Below, piece by piece: positions 41,596 through 53,186 of a stretch of 64,000 bases of DNA (its first letter is position 1; every line of letters starts with the position of its first letter). The DNA is from Stomoxys calcitrans (taxonomy: Eukaryota; Arthropoda; Insecta; Diptera; Muscidae). A model generated the notes under the pieces. That model did not search any database and was not told the origin of the DNA. It worked only from the letters and a program-made list of their open reading frames with translations. The position numbers and the translations under genes are program-made. Location of the stretch: positions 73,598,707 through 73,662,706 of the forward strand of contig NC_081552.1 in the NCBI RefSeq assembly GCF_963082655.1, written 5' to 3'.

Positions 41596-43234
41596 GAAGG
41601 AGAAATCTTATTATCTGCTGATCTTCTGTTCCCCAAGACTCCAAGTTCCATATAAAATTCAACCGATCTGTCTGGTTGACATTCATTCTGCCAGTCCCTA
41701 CAAAACAAAACTTCCGATTAATCATTACCCATCGCCATTACCCAACATTCGTTTACAGAGTTTTACTCCAAATCGAACAATACGATCCACTAGTGGTCAT
41801 GCTGCCATTAGCCAATTTCGAATTTATGAGTACTTTTATTCGTTTCCATTTTGAAAATGCAACAAAAAGACACCCTCCAGGTGCCTTCAATAGCATTTTG
41901 CTTGCTTTTGAAGAAGCAAGCAATTTGCCTTAGAAAAAAAGCGATTTCTTGGGTGGCCATGGGAATGAGGGAGGAAAGAAAATCCTCACAATTCAACGGA
42001 CATTGGCTATTAGAACTGTCAAATGCAACAAAGTTGCATTTCAATTACTCAGACATGCTGACAGTAGTAGAGAGGTAGGCAGCAAGCCATTGTAGTAGAG
42101 GGCATTTGCTTACAGATTCCAAACAGTGATAAATCTCGTAGTTTTTTTTTTATTTATTTGTTTTCTTGTCAGAAAAAAAGAAAATTCAAATTTAAACAAT
42201 TTTCCAGAGCTTTGACAAAATAATTGCAGTTCCTTTCACTACAATGCAAATTTGAAAGACAAACAAAAAGCGGTAGTCCCCACTACAGTAGTCAATCTGT
42301 CATGCAAGATTTTAGGTTTTTTCTTATGACTTATTATTGCATAGTTTTCCATGAAAAATACATTTTTTTGCCTTGCTTATGTTTATGGAATATTTGCTTT
42401 GTTAGTAAATGACTAATTTATCTTAAGGATTTTTTTTTTTTCACTACAAATAAGCATGAGTTGCTCAGCAAGTAAGTCCCTAGCATAGGGAAATCCCTGC
42501 TTCACTTGAACATACATATAGGACTAGATATGAAAATTTGGTAAAACAATAGCCAAAGGCACTTTTTGTTTCTTTTGGCTCTTTGACTGTTAATAGCCAA
42601 GGAAACCCTGAGCCACCTAGATTTGTGGACATTCTATTACAACCATATTGCATAAGCATGGGAAATGTAATGACCACATAAATAAATTTATCACTATGGC
42701 GGAGAAACGGAGAAAATGCTAGTCAAGCAACTAAACTCTCTGGGCGATTTGTCCGAAAAAGTCAGAAAACTTGTACCAACTCTTGGGCAAATATGATTAA
42801 TTGACATATGGACTCTTAATATTGTCCATAGAAGTTAAAGGAGACTTTGGCCATACAAAAATGGTCAGGATAATGATTGTGCCTGTAGGCCAATATGTGG
42901 GGGATGAAAACATGTGTCTTAAGAGTACTTGATGATGCTGAATCTAATGTTGCTGGAATCCACACGAGGGAATTTGGGAAATTGTAGCAACTTTGGATTG
43001 CGTTTTCCTTTTTTTACCTTTAAGTCGTTTTGGAATTCCTTGCTGGACATTATCAAGTTATGGACCAATACATTCAATGCTTTGAGTCAAGATATAGCTT
43101 AGCAAAAAATATGTGCTTAAACATTAGCAATCGGATCGGCTAATCGCGATTTCTACTCCATCAAGACAAATCTCGTTGGTGAAATTCTAGATAAAATAGA
43201 TTTTTTTGCTATCCATACTCTGAGTCGGAATATC
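41596..43234. other. Unassigned intronic-looking DNA
   Basis: No transposon or gene is recognised in 1.6 kb. Several frames of up to 108 codons lie near 41.5-42.1 kb and overlap each other on both strands without signatures. T-runs at 42142 and 42431. Confidence 0.35.
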
Positions 43235-44430
43235 ATGTTAAGTTCGGCCGTGCCGAACTGTAGATACCCACCACCATGGATATATTAATTAGCCTATTTT
43301 ATTATAAAGCCACTGCCATACCCATAGTTATATCTAAATAGGGGCTGGTCTGGATTCAGCTCTCGAGAATTCCCATACAACCCAAATGTATTAGACCCTA
43401 AATTGGATGATCGGTCTATATGGCAGCAATATTTATATAATTATAATCTGATCTGGATCATATTCTGATCGGATGACAAAAGTCATTGTGTCACATTCCA
43501 GCGAAATCGGATAATAAGTGCGTCTTTTACGGGATTTCGAAACTATGTCGGCAGATCGGTTTTTATGGCAGCTACATCTAAATATCGACCGATATGAACC
43601 ATATTTGGGTCGGATCTACGAAGGCTTAAAGCAACTTATTGTTTCAAATTTCAGCTAAATCGGGTAATAAATAAAACTTTAATGGGCTTGTGATCCTTAA
43701 TCGCCAGATATGCCCATATGGCGGCTATATATATATATAATCCGATTTGAACCATATTTGGATCGGATGTTAGGAGGCTTAAAGCAACTCATTGTTTCAA
43801 ATTTCAGCTAAGTCGGATAATAGATGCAGCTTTTATGGGTTTCAGGCTCTCAATCGCAGGATCGGTCTATATGGCAGCTATATCTAAATAAAGTCCGATC
43901 TGAATCATATTTGGGTCGGATGTCGGAAAGCTAAAAATTTATTTGGATTGGATGTTGGGAGCCTTAATACAACCGACTTTTTCAAATTTAAGTGAAGTCG
44001 GGTAAAAATAGAGCTTTTATGGACTTCAGACCCTCAATTGGCAGATTGGTCTATATGGCCGATTTGCACCATATTTGGGTTGAAATTTCAGGGAGATCGG
44101 GTAATAAATGCAGCTTTTATGCGTTTCAAACCCTAAATCGGCAGATCGGTCTGTATGGCAGCTATATGATTTGGCCTGTTCAAGAACTTATACTGCGTGT
44201 AGCAAAAAGACGTATCGTGCCACATTTCTGCTCAAAATCTCAATTTTTGAAGGCTGTAGCATGATTACAACAGACGGACGGACAGACACATGGACACCTT
44301 TAAATCGCCTTAGAATATAACGACGTTCCGAAATATATATACCTTGTTGGGTCGAAAATGGATACTTCCACGTGTTGCAAACGGAATGAGTAGGTGAATG
44401 TACACTCTATCCTATGGTGGTGGGCACAAA
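43235..44430 (-). mobile_element. HINE-B, long copy with both ends
   Basis: Palindrome variant 'ttcggccgtgccgaac' at 43242, 'gatacccaccaccatgg', then about six units ('gatcggtctatatggcagc'). The microsatellite 'gacggacggacagacac', 'tataccttgttgggtcg' and the reversed 5' end 'ggtggtgggcacaaaaa' close it. Confidence 0.85.
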
Positions 44431-44469
44431 AATTTAAGCTAAACTGCCATATCTGAAAGGGATTGGTTT

Positions 44470-46440
44470 GAAACGGCCGCGATACCAGCCGTCATCATTA
44501 CAACCCGGAGGAGGTCCTGGCAGAAGGTCTCGTCCTTCGGAATCGTTTATTCTTCTTGTACAACTGCACCTAAAGGAAGGAAATCTGCCGAGATACCAGG
44601 ACTCTGGTCTGAAATCACCCAAACAAGGACGGAGGAATTTTTTGTCTTCGACAAAATATCTCGGAGTGCTCTAAGAGGTGTCATAACTAAGCACTGCGCG
44701 ATGGCTTTATTCTGCATTATTATTTTTGTAAAGGTTATGTTAATAAAGAAATGCTTTGTTCTTCTAAGAGAAGCAAACGTTCTTCACCCTATGTAAATGA
44801 TTCTTCCCCAATCAGGGATAGCTTCCAAATGTACCTCTGAGGGAGCTCCTCACATACATCGATAAGATGGGATGGTTCGAACAAAATCCTGCATACCTTG
44901 CACTATATTTTGTTAGGGTTATTGTCCTGCACCCACATATAGAGTGAATATTGGTGCGGACCAGCCCTTTTTCTGGAATGCAATTACATTCTGGAGCATT
45001 TAGAGACTGAATAGTCCAAATGCCATGAAACAGATGGATAAATTGTGTATACCGTGACATAAATATAAGGGAGGAAGTGGCACAGGGTACGTCTCAGAGG
45101 GGCATTTTACAGTCACCTTTATAGAGAACCACCAGGGATTCGATACGCAGACGATGTTATAAAACTTCTTAGGGGTAAGGAACCGAATCAACTATGTAAA
45201 AGTGACGAAAGGGTCTTGATGTGGGCGTACGACTTGGATAGGATCTTAATGTTGATCCAGAGAAGACTAAAATCTGCATGTTCACAAGGAAGACGAAGGT
45301 GGGCTAATTTGACAAATCAAGTTTCCTCAACAATCGATTTCGGAGTGATCTTGGACATGAATCTCAATTGAAAGTATCACATTTAGGAGCGAGAGAGCTC
45401 GTAGATGTTGGACACTATGTAGACGAGCGGTAGGCTCGAAATTGGGTCTGAAGAGGAGCGTGATTAGACCAATACTACCTTAGGACTCAGTAGTTTGGTG
45501 GTGCGATGGAGAAAAACATTTGTCTTGGCTAGGCGGAGGGATGAGGGCCAAGCCCACTGTGGCACTGAAGGCTATTTTTGATATCTGACCTATAATCCTA
45601 CGGATCAAGTGTGAGGCAGCCATGGTTAAGGCCACAGGAAAAATAGGTCCACCATCGCGATATAGACGAGTCGACGATAGGTAACCAGGAAGGAATGGAA
45701 AAGGTTTCCGTCGGATACCTGAGACGACAATCGAGTGCGAGTCACTGCTGTCAGCGGCACAGTCTAAGATTGAACTCTGGTATTGCCATTTGGAAGTTCA
45801 TGCTTTACGGATGGATCAGAGCTAGAGGACAGAGTGGGCCTGGAAGTTTACATTGGGAACCCAGCCTCTGATATCTGTTTCCGACTACATGATCATGTTG
45901 TTGTTGTTGTAGTAGCAGTGTGTGGTACACTGAGGCGGCAGCCCTTGCCGATGAAGGAATTCATCGGGTCAATCCGGTACATACAACCGGCTGCCATGGG
46001 ATTGACTACATGATCATAATACGGTTCTGCAGGCGGAGATCCGGCCGATCGCGGAATGCGTGAGATGGTGTGGTGTTAGCATCTTTACGGATATTAAACC
46101 GGCCCTCAGGGCAACAACAACCAGGACTGTAAGGACACGATTAGTCTTGGAGTGTAAGAAGGAGATAAACGCCTTCTGTGAGGATGGCAAGATTCGCATT
46201 CTTTGGTTGCTGGGCCATAGCGGAGTAAGGGAGAATAAGAGAACAGACGATTTGACAGTCGTCAATAACACTGGGTAACCTGTAGTCTTTCGGGTCGACG
46301 CAGTCCGAGATAAGGGTGTGGACAACGAAACTGTCGGCAGGATGACAAAATCGAAGAAAGTTAGGAGATCAGTATAGCTTTCGGTATCATAGCGCAGCAC
46401 ACATGACTTCGAGCTCGCATATTTAGAATAGGTGCGGCAA
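44470..46440 (+). pseudogene. Non-LTR retrotransposon 3' half with RNase H, interrupted
   Basis: Recognisable from about 45.15 kb: in shifting frames, 'DDVIKLLRG' (remnant of the YADD region), 'VDPEKTKICMFTRKTKVG' and 'GVILDMNLN'-like words, then 'RPILP' and 'TVALKAIFDI'. RNase H starts at 45783 with 'SSCFTDGSELEDRVGLEVYI' and 'ASDICFRLHDH', is broken by an insertion at 45897-46003, and resumes with 'NTVLQAEIRPIAECVRWCG' and 'RTRLVLECKKEINAFCEDGK', ending in 'LGHSGVRENKRTDDL'. It is the sense counterpart of the copy at 16.0-17.2 kb. Stops and frameshifts elsewhere make it non-functional. The part left of 45.1 kb is assigned only by continuity. Confidence 0.78.
45883..46017 (-). mobile_element. 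107-bp insertion with 14-bp duplication (mini-SINE candidate)
   Basis: gactacatgatcat flanks the insert at 45883-45896 and 46004-46017. On the minus strand the insert reads 'aatcccatggcagccggttg', then 'ggattgacccgatgaattcc' and 'gctgccgcctcagtg', and ends in a (CAA)n tail. Staggered duplication plus a simple-repeat tail is the signature of target-primed reverse transcription. 'tggcagccggtt' resembles a Pol III A box; no clear B box. Removing it would leave the RNase H frame open across the site. Confidence 0.85.
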
Positions 46441-46449
46441 GTGATACAT

Positions 46450-47015
46450 CCAGAGAAATTAGACTGCTGATATAAGCAAATACTGTCTGCTGATATTAAA
46501 AATAAGTTTTTAAACTTTTGAATGAATCCATGCAAAAGTTTGAACGTCCAAACAACGATTGAGGCAATTGTTGTATATTTATAACGAATTGCACATACCA
46601 AATGAGACTGAAGAATCATTTGCTAAAATAGCAAACTTTTCCTGCTGTTTTGAAATGGTAAAAATTTAAAAAAAAACTCAAAATTTCATATTCCAAAATT
46701 TTTTATATTCAATCATATCTGTCAATTTTACAATCATGTAATGTAAACTTTTTTTTCAAATTTGTTACAACTTGCTTATTTTTGAACGAATTCAAATAAC
46801 AGCAAACAAAATGGCGACTAGCCTTATATTTATGTTTTTCAACAAAAAATTAACTTCAAAAATTTTTTTTTTTTTTTTATTGTTAATACATGGCAAATGC
46901 CTCAATAGTTGTTTAGAAGTTCAACAATTTTGAATAGATTTATTCAAAAGTTTAGAATTTCTCATTTAATGTCAGCAGACAGTGTTTTCTGCTAACAGCA
47001 GACAAATTTTTCTGG
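46450..47015. mobile_element. 566-bp foldback element
   Basis: The ends CCAGAGAAATT and (reverse complement) CCAGAAAAATT begin long inverted repeats that can be followed for about 130 bp: 'actgtctgctgatatt' / 'actgtctgctgacatt', 'aaacttttgaatgaatc' / 'aaacttttgaataaatc', 'aacaacgattgaggca' / 'aacaactattgaggca'. The centre is AT-rich and non-coding. No clear target duplication. Superfamily unknown. Confidence 0.75.
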
Positions 47016-47569
47016 TTTTATATGGTCTCCTTCTGAGCACTTGTTAATAACCACCATGGCTAAGCTGTCTTTAGCGATCTTGGCAAAAGGGTTTAGGACA
47101 ACAATACTTTTTTGAATCGCCCCATTCTTTAGTAGCAGACAAAAGCCTACGACTTGATACTATAGCCAACACGTTAGGTTTTCGGAACCCATTTAAAGCC
47201 TACTACCAGGCAACTCTACTGGAGAACGGATGCAGACAACCAACCACCAATCCAATATTATCTTTAGCAACAACAAGCGATTGGTCAGACTATCCCCAAA
47301 AAACGCAAATTTTTTGTCAAAATATTATTTTTATTCAATTAACAAAAATGGGGGGAGTAATCTATATTTCAGAATCCATTCACTTTTGGTCGATATGATC
47401 ATCTTTTGCTTTGAGTTGGTGAAAAAATGCATTGTAAGCTGAACCAATGTATTCTGCCGGTATTTGGACTATTCCCGTATAATGATTCCATGTTTCTCGT
47501 GCAACATTCGATATTTCTCGTTATTTATCGTTCCCACCACCTACATTTCAATTGAAAATAAGATGTAAA
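47016..47569. other. Unassigned stretch
   Basis: Follows the foldback element. No gene recognised. Confidence 0.3.
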
Positions 47570-47715
47570 AATGGGCAGATCGTTTTATATAGAAGCAATG
47601 TCAATGGATAAACCGAATAAGTCCAAACTGAGTAAGTCAGTTGGAAGAGAATTATTACAAAGTTTTAGTCCAATCGGATGAAAGTTGCACCCACCTTGGG
47701 CGCAATATATCCTTT
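47570..47715 (-). mobile_element. Solitary HINE unit
   Basis: 'gggcagatcgttttatatag', 'ccgaataagtccaaactgag' and 'caatcggatgaaagttgcacc' follow the order of one tandem unit. No ends and no neighbours of the family. Confidence 0.5.
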
Positions 47716-48320
47716 AGGATAATTTCAGTGTCGGATCGTTTATTTTTGTTCTATTTCCAAAAAAATTACCTTTGCCCATAATATCGATTTGAAAAATATC
47801 AATCGCTATTCAGGAAAAAAATAGAATATCGATAGCGCCATGATATTTTGCCAGCTCTACATTTACATCGATGCCAGGCTCGATTTGACAGCCATCGGTG
47901 GGCACAGCTAGCTGTCTATACCATCACATTACTTTGGGTGCCTCGAAATCGTGTTAAGCTAAGTTAAGCTTACGAACTGCTCGTCAGAGAACACGGTATT
48001 TGAAAATTCATCACATTCGTGCACGCGGAGCAACTCTTCTACTCATTTGCGTCAAACTTTTTTTGCTTTGGTGTTAGAGCGTGTGACATTTGGCAGACTT
48101 TACTATGAACTCATCTTTCAATATATGTTGCATCCTTTCACGGCGTGGATTTCAATGAGTTCGAGCCTTCATCCGCTGAATATTTTGTTCGCTTTGACCT
48201 ATTTGAGTTCGCCAACAAAAGCCGGTTGTGGTTTTCCAGCCAAATATAATCACACTTTTACGCTTGAACTCCATCACGAATAACATTGCTTTTAAATAAA
48301 CTCAGAAGCAAATGCAAATG
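47716..48320. other. Unassigned stretch
   Basis: A 78-codon plus frame at 48047-48283 has no recognised signature. Short inverted words 'atatcgat' occur near 47780 and 47830. Confidence 0.3.
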
Positions 48321-48572
48321 CAAAATTTGCCCCAGAAAGTTCCATTAAATAACAGGGGCAAACTTCGTACATATGAATGAGCGCTGTCCGTTTTAAGTTT
48401 AAAGCTCAAAGATGAGGAACCGACACCACCGTGAGGAGAAGATATATTTAGTTTCTAGTACCTCACAAATGACGCCAATATTAAGAGGGGACAAGCACCG
48501 ATTAATATTTTTTCTGATGTTCTCGCCAAGATTCGAGCCCAGATGTTCAGCGTCATAAGCGCCCTACGGTGT
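48321..48572 (-). mobile_element. SINE copy, truncated head
   Basis: On the minus strand 'caccgtagggcgc' begins the head (A-box region deleted), B box 'gggctcgaatctt' near 48530, then the body and tail ('ctgttatttaatggaac', 'ggggcaaattttgc'). It directly abuts a HINE-A 3' end. Confidence 0.75.
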
Positions 48573-49500
48573 TAGGGCCGAATCTTATATACCCTACACC
48601 ATGATTCGCATTCGTCAAGTTCTTTAATTGATTTTTTTAACTATATATAAGAGCTATATCAAGTTATTGATTGATATGGACCATATTTATAATGATTGTT
48701 AGAAGTCATAGAAAAATACCACCTCGAGTACAAATTGCGCCCTCCAGTAGCTCAGAGTGTCAAATTGGGAAATCGGTTTATATGGCAACTATATCCGGTT
48801 ATCAACCTATTTAAAGCATACTGGCACTGTTTTTGGAAGTCATACCAACGCGATGCAGGAAAAATTTCAACCAAATTGGATAACAATTGCGATCTCCAGA
48901 AGCTCCTGAAGTCCGATCGGGAGATCGGTTTATATGGCGGCTATATCAGTTTATGGAGCGATTTAAACCATACGTCGCATATGTTGTTGGAAGTCATTCC
49001 TCAACGTTATTTGCAAAATTTCAGCCAAATCGAATAAGAATTGGGTCCACTAGAAGCACAAGGAGTCAAGACCCAAGATCGGTTTGTATGAAAGCTATGT
49101 CAGGTTATGATCCGACTTAAGTTATTCTTAAGACAGTTGTTGGAAGTGATACCAGAAAACCACGTGCAAAATTTCAGCCAAATCGGATAGGAATTGCGCC
49201 GTCTAGATGCTCAAGAAGTCAAGACCAAGATCGGTTTGTATGGCAGCTATATCAGGTTATGGACCGATTTGGCCCATTTACGATCCCAACCGGCCTACAC
49301 CAATAGGATATATTTCAAGAGTCTAGCTTTACTCCTTCGAATGTAAGCGTGCTTTCGACGGACGGACATGGCTAGATCGACTTAAAATGCCATGACGATC
49401 AAGAATATGTACACTTTATTGGGTCTAAGACGCATATTTCGTGTTACAAACGGAATGATGAAATTAGTATACCCCCATCCTATGGTGGAAGGTATAAAAA
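48573..49500 (-). mobile_element. HINE-A copy
   Basis: The palindrome is half lost ('agggccgaatcttatatacc'). Four units, a short 'gacggacggacatgg', 'tacactttattgggtct' and the reversed 5' end 'ggtggaaggtataaaaa'. Confidence 0.82.
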
Positions 49501-49602
49501 TTATGGCATTTCCCCCTACAGTGAAATAAATGCCAGTATCCAAAACTTGTAAAACCTCACAGTTTTGATGCCATTACAAAAGTTTTGGGCTTTTGGAATC
49601 TA

Positions 49603-49838
49603 TTGGTTGCTCAAAAAGTAATTGCGGATTTTTTAAAAGAAAGTAAATGCATTTTTAATAAAACTTAGAATGAACTTTAATCAAATATACTTTTTTTACA
49701 CTTTTCTTCTAAAGCAAGCTAAAAGTAACAGCTGATAACTGACAGAAGAAAGAATGCAATTACAGAGTCACAAGCTGTGAACAAATTTGTCAACGCCAAC
49801 TATATGAAAAATCCGCAATTACTTTTTGGGCAACCCAA
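49603..49838. mobile_element. 236-bp mariner-type MITE with TA duplication
   Basis: Terminal inverted repeats of about 30 bp: TTGGTTGCTCAAAAAGTAAT on the left pairs with TTGGGTTGCCCAAAAAGTAA (reverse complement of the right end); both continue 'ttgcggattttt'. Flanked by TA at 49601-49602 and 49839-49840. No transposase. Ends of this wording are, from memory, common in insect mariner-derived MITEs. Confidence 0.88.
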
Positions 49839-50118
49839 TATTTAATCCTATTCCGGAACAATTCAACTGGAGAACACGTTCAGACTACTAATCAACAACA
49901 AAAAAGTATCTGCAGCTTCAATAATTGATTGCTAACAATTTCACCTTCTATTACGAGGTGACGAAAGCTTCCCACTCTTGGGGACTTTGAAATCTTTTCT
50001 AAGCCTTCTCTCTAGTTTGGAATCTTATGCAGACCTGAAGCTTATTAAGTGGCTGCAACAATATCGAGGAAAACTTTACCTTCTTTTACTATTTATTTGG
50101 TCTTTGTAGTACTTTTAC

Positions 50119-50233
50119 GGTCGTATTCACACAACTTAATGAAGCCTTAAAATAGGTTTATTTGACACTTCCATAATAGAAATCTGTGAAATAAACCCAT
50201 TTCAAATCTATATTAAGTTTTGTGTAAAAGTTC
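50119..50233. mobile_element. 115-bp hairpin MITE, copy 2
   Basis: Shares 'attcacacaacttaatg.agccttaaa', 'taggtttatttgaca' and 'atttcaaatctatattaagt' with 27027-27141. Self-complementary over most of its length. Confidence 0.72.
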
Positions 50234-50647
50234 ACTCCCTGGCTTGAAATATGCTGTTAGATGGGACGAGACCCATGCAAAGTGCATTAAAAATGCGATC
50301 CGTAGCTATCCTAAGTGCATAGAAACACTATCGTATACAAATGTACCTATTACGTGGCAGGTGGCAGGAGTTTTCCAAATCTTCTAACCATCCCATTACC
50401 CATACTCGAGCAGGACAAATACCCACTAGCAGTATAAATGCTACCACAGTGGTCTGAAAACACTATTGCAATGTACCTATTACGACTTCCATTATTTGGG
50501 TTCACAAAAAAACCTTGGAATTTTTGCAGATTGCAAGTCGAGATTAAAATTCAACATTTAGCCAGGACAACTACAAGTACTTAGTTGACAACCAACCCAT
50601 TATTTGGATGGAGCCCGGCTAAGACATCATATGAAGTACACATATGA

Positions 50648-50930
50648 TGGAGGCCACCGTAGCGCAGAGGTTGGCATGTCCGCCTATGACGCTCAACGCC
50701 TGGTTTCGAATCCCATCAGAGACCATCAGAAAAAATTTTCAGCGGTGGTTTTCCCCTCCAAATGCTGGCAACATTTGTGAGGTGCTATGCCATGTAAAAC
50801 TTTTCTCCAAAGAGGTGTCGCACTGCGGCACGCGGTTCGAACTCGGCTATAAAAAGGAGGCCTCTTATCTTGAGCTTAAACTTGAATCGGACTGCACTGC
50901 ACCTGTTCCTTAGTGGAATGTTTGCTTTTG
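50648..50930 (+). mobile_element. SINE copy
   Basis: A box TAGCGCAGAGG at about 50660, B-box region 'ggtttcgaatcc', 'ggctataaaaaggaggcc' and 'cctgttccttagtgg'. The tail is shortened. No clear target duplication. Confidence 0.85.
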
Positions 50931-51300
50931 GACATCATGGTAAGCTAACTGCCAGAGAAAATAGAGCTTTCTCTTTGTACGAGCGGAGACTATGAACACT
51001 GTCTTATCCTTGACACATTATGGGATATACGAGACAATGTGGATCACACATTGCCTGAGCATCAGTTTGATAAGAAATGCTGTACCACTATGCATGATAA
51101 GGTAGTATGGAACCACAATATCCTTTTTAATAGAAGTTACTAAAATGTCTGCCATATGGGCTTTGAGGTATGCTACTATAAACAAGTTGTCTACCCACTT
51201 AGAGTGTGTCAAGCAGAGATAATTGCAGTTATTGTGGCAAAGATATAATTTCGCACCGAATGTAAGAAGGGCCTCTATTACACATCTGAAGAACTTTTGT
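50931..51300 (+). pseudogene. Possible RNase H-bearing retrotransposon fragment
   Basis: With frameshifts, the plus strand near 51.19 kb gives 'PLRVCQAEIIAVIVAK', resembling the RNase H helix QAExxAI seen in the copies at 30.5 and 46.0 kb. The preceding 200 bp give 'HTLPEHQFDKKC', which I cannot place. Evidence is short and the call tentative. Confidence 0.35.
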
Positions 51301-51964
51301 GTTAGTTAATCTATTCATTGCAGGGCTGTCGTTCGATACTCAGCGGTCCTGGCTTGCGGACCACAGATAGTCACTTTAGTCAGTCCCTTAAGTGTTATTG
51401 CCAACTTATATACAGAACTTTCAATTTGGCCTCTTCATCCTTATCTTTATCTTGAAAAGGTTGGTATGAATATTAAATTGTTCTCTTTTGTTCTAACAAA
51501 ACATTGACTCCCTACCTCGTTTTTATCTTCCATTATTCATTAGTCCACATGCCATGAATTAAAAAGGAAATGTCTAAGACAAACGTGTCTTGAATATCTC
51601 TCTCTCTCTCTCTCTCTTGATTGTTTTCTTAGAATTCTAATGAGTCTTTTTTTTTCTAGATTTCAATGACAAATTGTGTGTCATAACTTTTGGGACAAAC
51701 GCAAAGAGGCAAGAGAAAATTTCCCATAAGATTTGGTATGGCTAAGCTATGCTTCCCCCAGCCATCGAACCCAAAAGGCAATTTCTTTAAATTTTTTGTT
51801 AATATTTTATTTCTAAGCCTCATGAAAAATTTAATATTGTAGTGCAGAAAAAACAATTTAAGTGAAAATGTTAGCATTTAAACATTAATTATATGCCGAG
51901 GAAACTTTTCTCATTAGAATATCCTCGCTGTGGCTTAGAATTTTTGTGGGAGTCACAGATGTCA
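51301..51964. other. Unassigned spacer with (TC)n
   Basis: A (TC)n dinucleotide run at 51596-51617. Otherwise AT-rich, without recognised genes or elements. Confidence 0.4.
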
Positions 51965-52150
51965 TCAACAACATAACATTGCCTTTTGTTTGGCCACAGA
52001 ACTGTGTGCGTCTTCATAAAATATTGCTGCGGGCGTAGCTGCTGCTGCTGCTGCATTTGGTACTGTTGCTAGGAGATTTTGGTAAGTTGATGACTTGATG
52101 CTATGAGGATTCATGGCGTAGTTCTGCTGTTGGATAAACATTTCCATTTG
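51965..52150 (-). CDS. Candidate coding exon with Ala/Gln-rich peptide
   Basis: On the minus strand 'gatgcggtttttgtag' at about 52166-52151 is a plausible splice acceptor. It opens into 'QMEMFIQQQNYAMNPHSIKS', then 'STYQNLLATVPNAAAAAATP' and 'AAIFYEDAHSSVAKQKAM' before a stop at 51965. The alanine run comes from a (GCT)5 microsatellite at 52038-52054. Codons look less random than in neighbouring frames and no transposon is recognised here, but no homologue or matching donor is identified. It could be an exon of a nested or host gene, or chance. Confidence 0.22.
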   Translation of the reverse strand, partial: QMEMFIQQQNYAMNPHSIKSSTYQNLLATVPNAAAAAATPAAIFYEDAHSSVAKQKAMLCC

Positions 52151-53186
52151 CTACAAAAACCGCATCATTAAAACTTCATTTGTCATCAGCTTCACCCGAA
52201 AAGTCAAACAAATTTATTTTAGATTCTTCTCTTTTTTTCCGAGTTGAAGGAATTCTTGTGTATTTAGTGTTCGTAGATTTTGAAAATAGCACTCATTTGT
52301 GGGAGGGAAAAATAATTTATTAAAATTGCTGCTTTCAGCTATTAACATTAAGTGCTCGCAGGCTATGGGAGAGACATTAATTTCTTGAGAGAAAATATTT
52401 TAATAGGGAAAATGGGAAAGAAATGCACATAACTTTGATTATCGCTCATATGTATAGTTAAGGGGATCGTGCATTTGAAATTTTTCGTATACATTATCTA
52501 TTTTCGGAAGGGCTGAAGAAGTAAGAAACACTCAATCAAACTATCGGCCATGATTCTGACTAACTTTACTGAAAGTGTAAAAGTTGTAGACTCTGATATG
52601 CGAAATGTGGCAATGCCAAATAACTGAACGCCAAACAATGGTTATTGACTTCATTGATTAGCCATTTTTTGGCGAACAGACCTCACAGGGTCCTCAGAAA
52701 AGATATACGCCAAAAAATTAAACGTTTGAAATATCTTTGGAACAAATAAATCTGTTTTATTGGAGAAGTACTATTTTTATAGAAAATATGAATCATTTCC
52801 CTTCACGGTTGAAGGTTAGTGGTGAATTTGCCACTGTTTGATGTAAAAGTCACTTCGTTGATGGTAAAACCTTCAGCGTTTGTGGTAAACAATGGCTCTA
52901 TAAATTGAAAATTCAAACATTTTTAGAAGCCACAATGTTGTGCCTACTGCTAACGATGCCTTGTTGCACAAAAAAATTGATTCGTATGTTCATTTAACTC
53001 TTGTGTACATTAGTCCGTCCCATGATATAAAGAAAAAATTAGTTTGGAAATCGAGAAATGCATACACTCGATTTTTTTCTTTCGATGCCAATATGCAAAA
53101 TACTAAATATAGTGACGATCGGTTAATGATAACACCATGATATTGAAGGTCCTAGCCTGAAATTGGTTAAAAAGCACAAATTTATA
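52151..53186. other. Unassigned intronic-looking DNA
   Basis: AT-rich with no recognised gene or repeat for 1 kb. Confidence 0.35.
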
